Source: JBBRHH01 sp038222915
GTDB taxonomy: Bacteria > Planctomycetota > Phycisphaerae > Tepidisphaerales > Tepidisphaeraceae
Reading direction: 5' to 3'
Length of the DNA stretch: 6,610 nucleotides
Assembly (NCBI GenBank): GCA_038222915.1
Contig: JBBRHH010000356.1
Location: 1 to 6,610, forward strand
A model generated the notes under the pieces. It did not search any database. It was not told the origin of the DNA and worked only from the letters and a program-made list of their open reading frames with translations. Positions within the stretch are counted from its first letter, which is position 1; every line of letters starts with the position of its first letter. Positions 1 to 5,568 of this stretch are shown here, piece after piece. The position numbers and the translations under genes are program-made.

Positions 1-34
1 TCAATATTTATGAATGTCCCCTTTTCCGTTTTTG
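1..34. repeat. Possible remnant of a dispersed REP-like element at the window edge
   Basis: This AT-rich segment directly follows the stop codon of the neighbouring minus-strand gene and differs in composition from the GC-rich surroundings. Read on the minus strand it contains AAAAGGGGACATTCAT followed by AAATATTGA. I recall this wording from intergenic elements scattered through planctomycete and related genomes, often near REP-associated (Y1) transposases. That recollection is not a search result. The element is cut by the window edge, so its full length, ends and any associated transposase cannot be seen. Confidence 0.35.
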
Positions 35-292
35 TCAGTCGCTCAGTGTTTCCAGTAGCGGAGCCCCGATCGCGGAGACTTGTTCGCCGTACGTGTGAAT
101 CGTAGGGATCCCGACAATAGGCAGCGTCATGAAATAGTCGCGTACAAAGCCAATTGCTTTGCTTGACGGTCCCTTTTTGGGAACCAATGCGCAGCCGTCG
201 GAGGTGAAATAGCCGACAGCTTGCGATTTGTCTGCCGCAAACCAATCAACATCAAGTCCAGGGACGTAGAATTGAAGAATGGGGTGATCCAT
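35..292 (-). CDS. Hypothetical 85-residue protein, possibly a shortened family member
   Basis: The product is not recognised with certainty. The ATG at 292 is preceded by GGGAG with a spacing of about 6 bases, a good ribosome binding site, and a CATAAT hexamer at 325-330 could be its -10 box. The protein has no signal peptide, membrane segment or cysteine pair; its single Cys is at residue 34. Residues 16-34 (DWFAADKSQAVGYFTSDGC) resemble the start of small soluble proteins that I remember as having a W-F-A-x-D ... F-x-S/T-x-G pattern and running to 150 residues or more. If it belongs there, this copy is short, and its stop sits directly beside the repeat-like edge sequence. It lies 97 bases downstream of the dihydrouridine synthase gene on the same strand and could be co-transcribed with it. 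I am confident that it is coding but not of its function. Confidence 0.6.
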   Translation of the reverse strand: MDHPILQFYVPGLDVDWFAADKSQAVGYFTSDGCALVPKKGPSSKAIGFVRDYFMTLPIVGIPTIHTYGEQVSAIGAPLLETLSD

Positions 293-389
293 TTGGTCTC
301 CCGTTTTGTGGCTCTTTGGGCGCGATTATGGTTTGCGTTGGGGGTGAAAATTGGGACGGTGGGCGGGTACACCCTTGGGTCGTTAAGAA

Positions 390-1433
390 TTACGCGACTT
401 CGAGGAGTTCGGGTTCTTCGTGGCTGTTGCGGGGTTTGGCGCGCCATTCGAGGAAGCGCTTTACTGCTTCGTCGAATTCGTGGGCGGTGTTCATGAGGCG
501 GATGTCTTCGCGTAAGACTCGGCAGGGGTTCATTTGTTTGGCGTACCAGCTTATGCGTTTGCGGAATTCGAGTACGGCTATGTGCTCGTTGCGAAGGCGG
601 ATGATGTTGTGGAAGTGGCTGCTCATCAGGGCGCACTTTTGTTCGATGGTGGGAGGCTGTGGGATGGTGCCGGTGGTGAGGAGGCTGTGGGTGTCGCGGA
701 AGATCCAGGGCATGGAGAGTGCGCCTCGGCCGATCATTACGCCGGCGCATTTGGTGATGTCGATCATGCGTCTGGCGTCGTGGGGGGTGCGGATGTCGCC
801 GTTGCCCATGACGGGGATCTGGCTGACGGCGGCGACGACCTGGGCGATGCCGTCGAGGGAGGCCTGGCCGGAGAAGCGCTGGGCGGCGGTGCGGCCGTGG
901 ATGGTGATGAGGGAGACGCCGGCGTTTTCGAGGCGGCGGGCGAGGGCGGGGGCGACGATGCTGGATTCATCCCAGCCGAGGCGGAGCTTGGCGGTGAGGG
1001 GGATGTTGCGGAGGGTGGCCTTGACGCGCTCGACCATGCGGAGGGTTTTGTCGGGGTTGCAGAGGAGCTTGCTGCCGCCGTCGCGCTTGGTGATTTTGTC
1101 GACGGGGCAGCCCATGTTGATGTCGACGACGTGCGCGCCGCGGTCTTCGGCCCATTGGGCGGCTTCGCAGAGGCGGTCGACGTCGCCGCCGTAGAGCTGC
1201 ATGCAGAGGGGGGAATCTTCGGCGCAGGTCTCGGCGAGCTCCATGGAGCGTTTGGTTTCGCGGAGGACGCCTTCGGGGCAGAGGAGGTCGGTGGAGGCGA
1301 GGCCGACGCCGCCGCAGCTACGGGGGATGAGGCGGAAGGCGAGGTCGCAGTAGCCGGCGATGGGGGCCAGGAAAAGGTTGGTGGCGAGGTTGAGGTTTGC
1401 GAGGCGGAAGGACATTTGTGGGGATTGTAGCAT
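390..1433 (-). CDS. dusB: tRNA-dihydrouridine synthase (Dus family, DusB-like)
   Basis: This is an FMN-dependent enzyme that reduces uridine to 5,6-dihydrouridine in tRNA, in the cytoplasm. With the start chosen here the protein has 347 residues, typical for the family. An N-terminal TIM barrel begins with the APIAG FMN-binding strand (about 23-27). The catalytic Cys109 sits in NMGCPVDKITKRDGGS, Lys149 in TAKLRLGW and His179 in TIHGR. The phosphate-binding NGDIRT (about 211) and IGRGAL (about 235) loops follow, and then a helical C-terminal tRNA-binding domain. The open frame extends upstream to 1490, but the ATG at 1433 is preceded by AGGA with a 5-base spacing. The next ATG, at 1415, has no such site. 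The NMGCP form fits DusB better than DusA or DusC; the exact subfamily, and hence the target uridine, is inferred. The gene is divergent from the ThuA-like gene. Confidence 0.93.
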   Translation of the reverse strand: MLQSPQMSFRLANLNLATNLFLAPIAGYCDLAFRLIPRSCGGVGLASTDLLCPEGVLRETKRSMELAETCAEDSPLCMQLYGGDVDRLCEAAQWAEDRGAHVVDINMGCPVDKITKRDGGSKLLCNPDKTLRMVERVKATLRNIPLTAKLRLGWDESSIVAPALARRLENAGVSLITIHGRTAAQRFSGQASLDGIAQVVAAVSQIPVMGNGDIRTPHDARRMIDITKCAGVMIGRGALSMPWIFRDTHSLLTTGTIPQPPTIEQKCALMSSHFHNIIRLRNEHIAVLEFRKRISWYAKQMNPCRVLREDIRLMNTAHEFDEAVKRFLEWRAKPRNSHEEPELLEVA

Positions 1434-1462
1434 GGAAATCCTGGGGCGGTTATGGAAGAGGT

Positions 1463-1483
1463 GGTCCACGAAGGTCCACGAAG
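1463..1483. repeat. Two tandem copies of a GGTCCACGAA decamer
   Basis: GGTCCACGAA occurs twice back to back (1463-1472 and 1473-1482), followed by one more G. A second small direct repeat (ATTCA ATTCA) comes just after it. Motifs of the CCACGAAGG type form widespread dispersed intergenic repeats in planctomycetes and other bacteria, as far as I remember, and this looks like a short member. It lies in the divergent intergenic region 30 bases upstream of the dihydrouridine synthase start, so it could also lie in that gene's promoter. No transposase is present. Confidence 0.5.
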
Positions 1484-1548
1484 AATTCAATTCAAACTTG
1501 GGGATTTTAGGTTTGTGACCTGGGTGGGTTGTTTTTCGTTGGGCGTAG

Positions 1549-1583
1549 ATCCTTCTGTCGCTGTCGCTCCTTCAGGATGGAGC
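1549..1583. repeat. Intergenic inverted repeat, REP-like remnant
   Basis: ATCCT (1549-1553) and AGGAT (1574-1578) form an inverted pair enclosing a tandem CTGTCG hexamer (1555-1566). GCTCC (1566-1570) and GGAGC (1579-1583) form an alternative stem with an 8-base loop. On the minus strand the block reads CATCCTGAAGGAG ... GAAGGATCT. That resembles the very common dispersed element of the CATCCTGA ... GAAGGATCT type that I know from many environmental genomes. It lies 38 bases before the ThuA-like start. With no T-run after either stem it is unlikely to be a simple terminator. Confidence 0.45.
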
Positions 1584-1620
1584 AGGTAGTATTGGGGTTG
1601 GCTTTTCAGGAGGAACGACG

Positions 1621-2547
1621 ATGGCTGGATTACGGTTGATTGGAATTCTTGCTGCCGTGCTGATGATTGCAGCGCCGGTGGTTCGGGCGGAGGACAAAGC
1701 TGCTGTTGATCCTTTTGACCAGTCTAAGGTGCCGCTGGAGGTGGATACGGATGATACGAAGCTGACGAAGATTGTGCTGGTGGCGGGGTCGAAGAGCCAT
1801 GGGCCGGGGGAGCATGAGTTTTTTGCGGGGTCGGCGATTTTGATGAAATTGCTGCAGGAGACGCCGGGGGTGTTTCCGGTGATGGCGCGGGATGGGTGGC
1901 CTAAGAACGAGAAGATTTTTGAGAACGCGAAGGCGATTGTGTTTTACATGGATGGGGGCGGCGGGCATCCGCTGCTGCGCAAGGGGCATATGGATTTGAT
2001 GCAGACGTACATCGACAAGGGTGTGGGGTTTGTGAATCTGCATTATGCGGTGGAGTATCCGAAGGGGCCGGAGGCGGGAGATCGGATTTTGAAATGGCTG
2101 GCGGGGTATTACGAGACGGGGTATTCGATCAACCCGACGTGGAAGGCGAATTATAAAGAGCTGCCTGAGCATGCGATTACACGCGGGGTGAAGCCATTTT
2201 CGATACAGGATGAGTGGTATTACAACATGCGTTGGGCGGAGGATAAGACGGGGGTGACGGAGCTTTTGCGGGATGCGCCGCCGGACGGGACGCGGGGGAC
2301 GCCTGATGCGAAGGCGCATCCGGGTCGGATTGAGACGATGGCATGGGCGTTTGAGAGGCCCGGGGATGCGCATGGGCGGTCGTTTGGATTTACGGGCGGG
2401 CATTTTCATCAGAACTGGGGGGATGAGAATTACCGGCGGCTGGTGACAAACGCGATTTTGTGGTCGGCGCATGTGGAGGTGCCGAAGGAGGGGGCGAAGG
2501 TGGATCTGGATCCGGCGGAGTTGAAGAAGAACATGGACAAGAAGTGA
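1621..2547 (+). CDS. Secreted ThuA-domain protein (trehalose-utilisation-like)
   Basis: This 308-residue exported protein carries a ThuA-like domain, a fold related to class I glutamine amidotransferases. Such domains are linked to carbohydrate metabolism, but their reaction is mostly unproven. The ATG is preceded by a perfect AGGAGG (1608-1613) at a 7-base spacing. Residues 1-23 form a signal peptide with a hydrophobic core and a probable cut after VRA. The domain then shows VAGSKSHGPGEHEF (54-67), FYMDGGGGH (108-116), GVGFVNLHYAVE (134-145), DEWYYNMRW (197-205) and GFTGGHFHQNWGDENYRR (256-273). The last of these, with NAILWSA, is the usual C-terminal signature. Many His and acidic residues in these loops suggest a metal- or sugar-binding site, which is inference. 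No Cys nucleophile is apparent. Planctomycetes carry many such paralogues. It is probably periplasmic and may be co-transcribed with the small gene 64 bases downstream. Confidence 0.9.
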   Translation: MAGLRLIGILAAVLMIAAPVVRAEDKAAVDPFDQSKVPLEVDTDDTKLTKIVLVAGSKSHGPGEHEFFAGSAILMKLLQETPGVFPVMARDGWPKNEKIFENAKAIVFYMDGGGGHPLLRKGHMDLMQTYIDKGVGFVNLHYAVEYPKGPEAGDRILKWLAGYYETGYSINPTWKANYKELPEHAITRGVKPFSIQDEWYYNMRWAEDKTGVTELLRDAPPDGTRGTPDAKAHPGRIETMAWAFERPGDAHGRSFGFTGGHFHQNWGDENYRRLVTNAILWSAHVEVPKEGAKVDLDPAELKKNMDKK

Positions 2548-2611
2548 TTTTGTGGATGAAGTGGGCGGGGCGAGGTATCCTTCTGCGAACTGCGCTATTG
2601 AAAGGTTTCCC

Positions 2612-2989
2612 ATGAACTCCAAGAGAGTGGCGATCTGGTCGGCGTTGATTGGTGTGGCGATGATTCCGCTGGTGGCGGGCGGTCAGTCGGGGCCTGATCC
2701 GGGGAAGATTGTGAATGAAGTGCGCGAGGGGAACGCGGCGCGGGATGCAGCGCGCGAGGCGGAGCGTGCGAAGCAGACGACGAACAACGAAGTGCGGATC
2801 AATGCGCTGGCGGAGCAGAAGGCCAAGGCGATGACAGCGGCGGCGACGCAGCCTTCGACGGATCGGATTACGCAGCTGGAGACGGAACTGGCGCGGACGA
2901 AGGCGGATCTGGTGGAGGCGCGGGCGGCGGTTGTGGGGCTGACGGCGGAGCGGGATGCGCTGCGGCGGCAGGTGCGGGGCGAGAAGTAG
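2612..2989 (+). CDS. Small exported coiled-coil protein, function unknown
   Basis: I do not recognise a named family. The frame is open from an ATG at 2552, but the ATG at 2612 is preferred. It has AAAGG about 6 bases upstream and starts directly with a signal sequence: MNSKR, then a hydrophobic stretch at residues 7-22 and a small-residue cleavage region around AGG-QS (22-26). The mature part of about 100 residues has no Cys or Trp. It is rich in Ala, Glu, Arg and Lys and strongly helical. Residues about 84-120 (ITQLETELARTKADLVEARA onward) follow a heptad pattern with Leu/Val at core positions, as in a coiled coil that would oligomerise. It is probably periplasmic. Low complexity makes sequence-based family assignment unreliable. 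It lies between the ThuA-like gene and the pseudopilin gene, so an envelope role is plausible but unproven. Confidence 0.7.
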   Translation: MNSKRVAIWSALIGVAMIPLVAGGQSGPDPGKIVNEVREGNAARDAAREAERAKQTTNNEVRINALAEQKAKAMTAAATQPSTDRITQLETELARTKADLVEARAAVVGLTAERDALRRQVRGEK

Positions 2990-2996
2990 ATTTGCG

Positions 2997-3013
2997 AGCG
3001 AACAGCCTTCGCT
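2997..3013 (+). other. Short stem-loop after the coiled-coil gene
   Basis: AGCGAA (2997-3002) and TTCGCT (3008-3013) form a perfect 6-base stem with a CAGCC loop, 8 bases after the preceding stop codon. The palindrome CGATATCG follows at 3015-3022. There is no T-run, so it is not a canonical intrinsic terminator. It could mark a 3' end or stabilise the upstream message. Confidence 0.3.
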
Positions 3014-3048
3014 TCGATATCGTAACTCCGGTGTGGAATTGAGCGTTT

Positions 3049-3074
3049 TCGCCAATGGCGATGCGCGTTACAAT
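3049..3074 (+). promoter_or_regulatory. Candidate -10 box with an upstream dyad, ahead of the pseudopilin gene
   Basis: TACAAT at 3069-3074 is a good -10 hexamer 25 bases before the pseudopilin ATG, leaving room for a short leader with a Shine-Dalgarno site. Upstream lies a perfect 13-base dyad, TCGCC-AAT-GGCGA (3049-3061), where RNA polymerase or a regulator would bind. The best -35-like hexamer, TTGAGC (3039-3044), is 24 bases from the -10, which is too far for a standard promoter. This is a possible promoter and operator, not a firm call. Confidence 0.3.
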
Positions 3075-3099
3075 TCTGCCTCATCAAGAGGAGACACCC

Positions 3100-3825
3100 A
3101 TGACGCGACGAGGAGGCAGACTTGGGTTTACGCTGGTTGAGCTGCTGGTGGTGATTGGGATTATTGCGCTGCTGCTCAGCCTGTTGCTGCCGGCTCTTGG
3201 GCGGGCGCGGGAGCAGGCGAATGCGATCAAATGCGGGAGCAACCTGCGACAGATTTCTTCGTCGTTCAGGCTTTACGGGGATTTGAACAGCGACTGGTGG
3301 CCGGCACCGTGGAATTTTCAAGGGGCGTTTTCGAGCGGTGGGGATTGGGGCTGGAACTGGAATTACCAGTGGCCTTACATCATTAACTACTGGATTGTGC
3401 CGGGGCAGGAATTTGGGCCGACGGCGGTGATGCCGGCGAAGAGTGGGGATTGGCCGCATTATATTGCGCCCTCCTATGACACCACGCCGCTTCTGTTTTG
3501 TCCGACGCTCTATGGGAACAGTCAGAACTTGGGCGCGGGGATGACGACCTACAGTTATGCGACGATTGGGAAGGACAACTCGGGGAACTACAACCTATTT
3601 GGTTATGTGAAGCCGAGCACGGTGAGGGACTCGGTGCAAAAGATTCATTTGATGGATGCGTCGGGCGTGTTGAGTGAAACGGATTACAACATGTGGGCGG
3701 AGTATGGGGCGCTGCACAGCGATCCGCATGGCGGGATGTCGAATTATCTGTTCTGTGATGGGCACGTTGAGAAGCTTCGGAAAGGTGACCTGACGCCGGC
3801 GATGTACAAAGGATATGACTATTGA
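3100..3825 (+). CDS. Pseudopilin with prepilin N-terminal signal and H-X9-DG motif
   Basis: This 241-residue protein resembles type II secretion or type IV pilus pseudopilins. The ATG at 3100 is preceded by GAGGAG at a 6-base spacing. An in-frame ATG at 3055 would put 15 unlikely residues before the leader. The basic leader MTRRGGRLG ends at the prepilin peptidase site G9/FTLVE, with Glu at +5 (residue 14). A hydrophobic helix follows to about residue 34, then the usual LGRAREQANAIKCGSNLRQI stretch. The C-terminal region contains His210, nine residues, then Asp220-Gly221, the H-X9-DG signature of pseudopilin-like proteins that are greatly expanded in planctomycetes. The middle (residues 66-98) is very rich in Trp and other aromatics, with eight Trp. 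The protein is expected in the inner membrane or a pseudopilus after cleavage. No secretion ATPase, platform protein or peptidase gene is in the window, so its partners must lie elsewhere. The next gene starts 39 bases downstream. Confidence 0.92.
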   Translation: MTRRGGRLGFTLVELLVVIGIIALLLSLLLPALGRAREQANAIKCGSNLRQISSSFRLYGDLNSDWWPAPWNFQGAFSSGGDWGWNWNYQWPYIINYWIVPGQEFGPTAVMPAKSGDWPHYIAPSYDTTPLLFCPTLYGNSQNLGAGMTTYSYATIGKDNSGNYNLFGYVKPSTVRDSVQKIHLMDASGVLSETDYNMWAEYGALHSDPHGGMSNYLFCDGHVEKLRKGDLTPAMYKGYDY

Positions 3826-3827
3826 TG

Positions 3828-3858
3828 CTCCTGCAGTTTTTTCTTTTGCAGCGTGGAG
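3828..3858 (+). promoter_or_regulatory. Potential hairpin covering the Shine-Dalgarno site of the next gene
   Basis: CTGCA (3831-3835) can pair with TGCAG (3847-3851) around an 11-base, nearly all-pyrimidine loop. The outer CTC (3828-3830) can pair with GAG (3856-3858), part of the GGAG ribosome binding site of the gene at 3865, across a 4-base bulge. If this forms it would couple translation of that gene to ribosomes arriving from the pseudopilin gene, whose stop is at 3823-3825. The stem is short and could be chance. Confidence 0.3.
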
Positions 3859-3864
3859 TGTGTC

Positions 3865-4350
3865 ATGAGTGTTCGGGAAACAATTCAGCGCAAGCCAAAA
3901 TTGATGGGGCTTATTGCTGTTCTGGTGATTATGCTGGCGGGTGTTGTGATCGCCAGGCAGATGAATGCGCCGAAGGTGGGGCTGCCGCCGGCGCAGATCT
4001 GGTATACGGAGGATGATGGGCTGACGTGGTTTGCGGATCGGGCGGATCTGATTACGCCGTTTGATCATCAGGGGAAGCAGGCGGTGCGGGCGGTTTTGTT
4101 TACGTGCGATGGGGGCAATACTTCGTTTCTGGGATATCTGCAACGGTATACGCCCGGGGCGCAGGAGCGATCTGATAAGGCGAAGGCGGAGGGGAAGCCG
4201 TTTCATGAGCTTGCGCGGCAGATCAAGCCGGCGCGGACCGCGGAGAGCCAGTGGACCAGCAGCGATAGCCCGATGGGGATGAAGATCCAGCGCGTGACCT
4301 GCCCGGGAGGCGGCGTGGATCATATTGAGGCGTGGTTTCCCGGTCGGTGA
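3865..4350 (+). CDS. One-helix membrane protein of a planctomycete-type uncharacterised family
   Basis: This 161-residue protein has an unknown function. The ATG at 3865 has GGAG 6 bases upstream; an in-frame GTG at 3853 precedes that site and is rejected as the start. The N-terminus is basic (RKPK at 9-12), followed by one membrane helix at about residues 13-30. The remaining roughly 130 residues should therefore lie outside the cytoplasm. After a short Pro-rich linker comes a conserved-looking block, IWYTEDDGLTWFADRADLITPFD (45-67), then AVRAVLFTCDGG (73-84) and YLQRYTP (91-97). The last third has an MKIQRVTCPGGG segment (139-150). The only two cysteines, 81 and 146, could form a disulfide. 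I remember similar small proteins with a Y-T-x-D-D-G-x-T-W-F motif in planctomycete genomes, but no characterised one. Its position 39 bases after the pseudopilin suggests a joint envelope or secretion role, which is inference. Confidence 0.75.
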   Translation: MSVRETIQRKPKLMGLIAVLVIMLAGVVIARQMNAPKVGLPPAQIWYTEDDGLTWFADRADLITPFDHQGKQAVRAVLFTCDGGNTSFLGYLQRYTPGAQERSDKAKAEGKPFHELARQIKPARTAESQWTSSDSPMGMKIQRVTCPGGGVDHIEAWFPGR

Positions 4351-4357
4351 AGGGTGT

Positions 4358-5143
4358 CTATTGCACGCCCATTTCTTTCAGGTTGCGGAAGCTGTTGGCT
4401 AGGCTTTCGAAGGGGTCGCGCTGGCAGATGTCCTGTTCGACGATGTACCACTCGACGCCGGCTACATTGCAGGCGGCGAGGATGGATGGCCAGTTCATGT
4501 TGCCTTCGCCTACTTCGGCCATGATGGGATTTGCGGATGTGGAGGAGGAGTGGTCGAGGGCGATGGCCATGTCTTTGAGGTGGACGAGTGGGATTCGGCC
4601 GGCGAGTTTTCGGATCCAGGCTGCGGGGTCGCCGCCGCCGTGCTGGATCCAGTAGGTGTCGATTTCGAAGGTGACGATGGGATCGGTGTTGTCGATGAGG
4701 ATGTCGAGGCCGGTAGTGGCGCTGGGAAATTTTTCGAGCTCGAAGCTGTGGTTGTGGTAGCCGAAGACGAGGCGATGGGCGGCGAGTTTTCGGGCTACGG
4801 CGGTGGCGTCGGTGGCGAAGGTTTTGTAGCCGGCGGCGGTGCGCTCGTAGGTTTTGGGCATCATGCCGGCCGCGGGGTATTTGCAGTTTAGGATGTGGTG
4901 TTCGTCGGCGACGGCGGCGGTTTCATCGCGGAGGCGCTCGAAGGGGACGTGGGTGGCACAGCAGGTGAGGCCTTCGTTGTGGAGGATTTTGGCGAGCTCT
5001 TTGGGGGCGATGGGGCCGAGGGCGGAGCACTGGACGGATTGGTAGCCGATCTTGCGGACTTTGTTGAGGGTGGTGGCGATGTCGGCCGGGGTTTTGGTGA
5101 AATCTCGCAGGGTGTAGAGCTGGGCGGCGAGGACGGAGGGCAT
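4358..5143 (-). CDS. Sugar phosphate isomerase/epimerase-like TIM-barrel protein
   Basis: This 261-residue cytoplasmic protein belongs to the xylose isomerase-like TIM-barrel superfamily, which includes IolE- and hydroxypyruvate isomerase-type enzymes. The ATG at 5143 follows AGGA at a 6-base spacing. Features in order are AAQLYTLRDF near the N-terminus (6-15), ATHVPFE (63-69), YHNHSFE (129-135), FEIDTYW (159-165), VHLKD (187-191), AEVGEGNMNW (209-218) and VEQD (235-238). Glu135, Asp162, His188 and Glu236 are at the positions that bind the divalent metal in this fold. There is no signal peptide, unlike many planctomycete relatives. The substrate cannot be read from sequence; a sugar, inositol derivative or keto-sugar is likely. 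The gene starts 20 bases after the BFD-like gene and probably shares its transcript. It converges with the membrane-protein gene with only 7 bases between the stops and no visible terminator. Confidence 0.88.
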   Translation of the reverse strand: MPSVLAAQLYTLRDFTKTPADIATTLNKVRKIGYQSVQCSALGPIAPKELAKILHNEGLTCCATHVPFERLRDETAAVADEHHILNCKYPAAGMMPKTYERTAAGYKTFATDATAVARKLAAHRLVFGYHNHSFELEKFPSATTGLDILIDNTDPIVTFEIDTYWIQHGGGDPAAWIRKLAGRIPLVHLKDMAIALDHSSSTSANPIMAEVGEGNMNWPSILAACNVAGVEWYIVEQDICQRDPFESLANSFRNLKEMGVQ

Positions 5144-5163
5144 TTGGTTCCTGGCGTGAAAGG

Positions 5164-5502
5164 TTATGGGGTGGGTGGTTTGCGATTGGTTTTGGCGAGG
5201 TAGCGTTCGCGGCCGGCCTGGTAGGCGTCGGCGTCGAGCTCCTTATCGGCGGCGTCGCGCTCGGCGGAGTGGTAGTCGAGGTCATCGGCGTCGTCGCGAC
5301 GCCAGGCGGGGCGGTATTCGCCGCAGAGTCGGCCGTGGATTTTGCGGAGCATGGGGACGCACCATCCGCAGCCGGTTCCGGCGGAGAGGCATTCGGAGAT
5401 TTGGGAGGCGGCCTGGGGTTTGTCGATGCGGCAGAAGTTTTCTATTTTCCGCAGGGGGACGTGGAAGCAGAAGCAGATGGTGTCGTCGGGGCCGAGCGGC
5501 AT
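5164..5502 (-). CDS. BFD-like [2Fe-2S] protein with an acidic/charged C-terminal extension
   Basis: This 112-residue protein has an N-terminal BFD-like (bacterioferritin-associated ferredoxin type) domain. Cysteines 10, 12, 45 and 48 give the C-x-C-x32-C-x2-C pattern that binds a [2Fe-2S] cluster (TICFCFHV and GTGCGWC). Further cysteines are at 24, 38 and 60. Such domains carry single electrons or regulate iron release; which applies here is unknown. Residues 61-112 are a charged tail with Asp-, Arg- and Tyr-rich stretches, about as long as the domain itself. The ATG at 5502 is the only possible start: an in-frame stop lies 18 bases upstream with no start codon between, and the cluster cysteines begin at residue 10. 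There is no Shine-Dalgarno site. A perfect TATAAT ends 6 bases before the ATG, suggesting a leaderless message. Its neighbours on the same strand are metH (66 bases upstream) and the isomerase (20 bases downstream). Confidence 0.88.
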   Translation of the reverse strand: MPLGPDDTICFCFHVPLRKIENFCRIDKPQAASQISECLSAGTGCGWCVPMLRKIHGRLCGEYRPAWRRDDADDLDYHSAERDAADKELDADAYQAGRERYLAKTNRKPPTP

Positions 5503-5508
5503 AGCTGG

Positions 5509-5514
5509 ATTATA
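5509..5514 (-). promoter_or_regulatory. Perfect -10 box (TATAAT) for the BFD-like gene, suggesting a leaderless mRNA
   Basis: On the minus strand TATAAT is followed by CCAGCT and then the ATG of the BFD-like gene. A transcript starting at the usual distance would begin at or within a base or two of the A of the ATG. No good -35 lies at 16-18 bases; the nearest match, TTGTCA (5537-5542), is 22 bases away. An inverted repeat, GTCA-TC-TGAC (5531-5540), overlaps the -35 zone and could be an operator half-site pair. Confidence 0.5.
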
Positions 5515-5568
5515 TCGCGTTCACTGGTCGGTCATCTGACAATTACCGTTCCTAACGTGAGAGGTAGA

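Noticed and set aside
127..750. Minus-strand open frame spanning the intergenic region between dus and the 85-residue gene
   Set aside because: It overlaps both real genes in another frame, gives an Arg/Pro/His-rich product and has no recognisable motif.
534..1430. Long plus-strand open frame (298 codons) opposite the dihydrouridine synthase gene
   Set aside because: Its translation is mostly Gly, Ala, Glu, Asp and Val, as expected from the complement of a C-rich coding strand. The minus-strand protein has all the Dus motifs.
1434..1490. Longer start for the dihydrouridine synthase at 1490
   Set aside because: The extra 19 residues lack conservation to known Dus N-termini and pass through the tandem repeat, while the ATG at 1433 has a proper AGGA site.
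2305..2320. Perfect 6-base stem GATGCG/CGCATC with an AAGG loop
   Set aside because: It lies inside the ThuA-like coding region, has no T-run, and is explained by the codons for Asp-Ala-Lys-Ala-His.
1630..2622. Minus-strand open frame of 330 codons opposite the ThuA-like gene
   Set aside because: The translation is Arg-, Pro- and His-rich with no domain. It is explained by the strong codon bias of the real plus-strand gene.
2683..3459. Minus-strand open frame across the coiled-coil and pseudopilin genes
   Set aside because: The composition is typical of antisense frames in GC-rich DNA, and the plus-strand proteins here have clear signal sequences and motifs.
4351..4357. Bidirectional terminator between the convergent genes
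   Set aside because: Only 7 bases separate the stops and no stem with a T-run is visible on either side.
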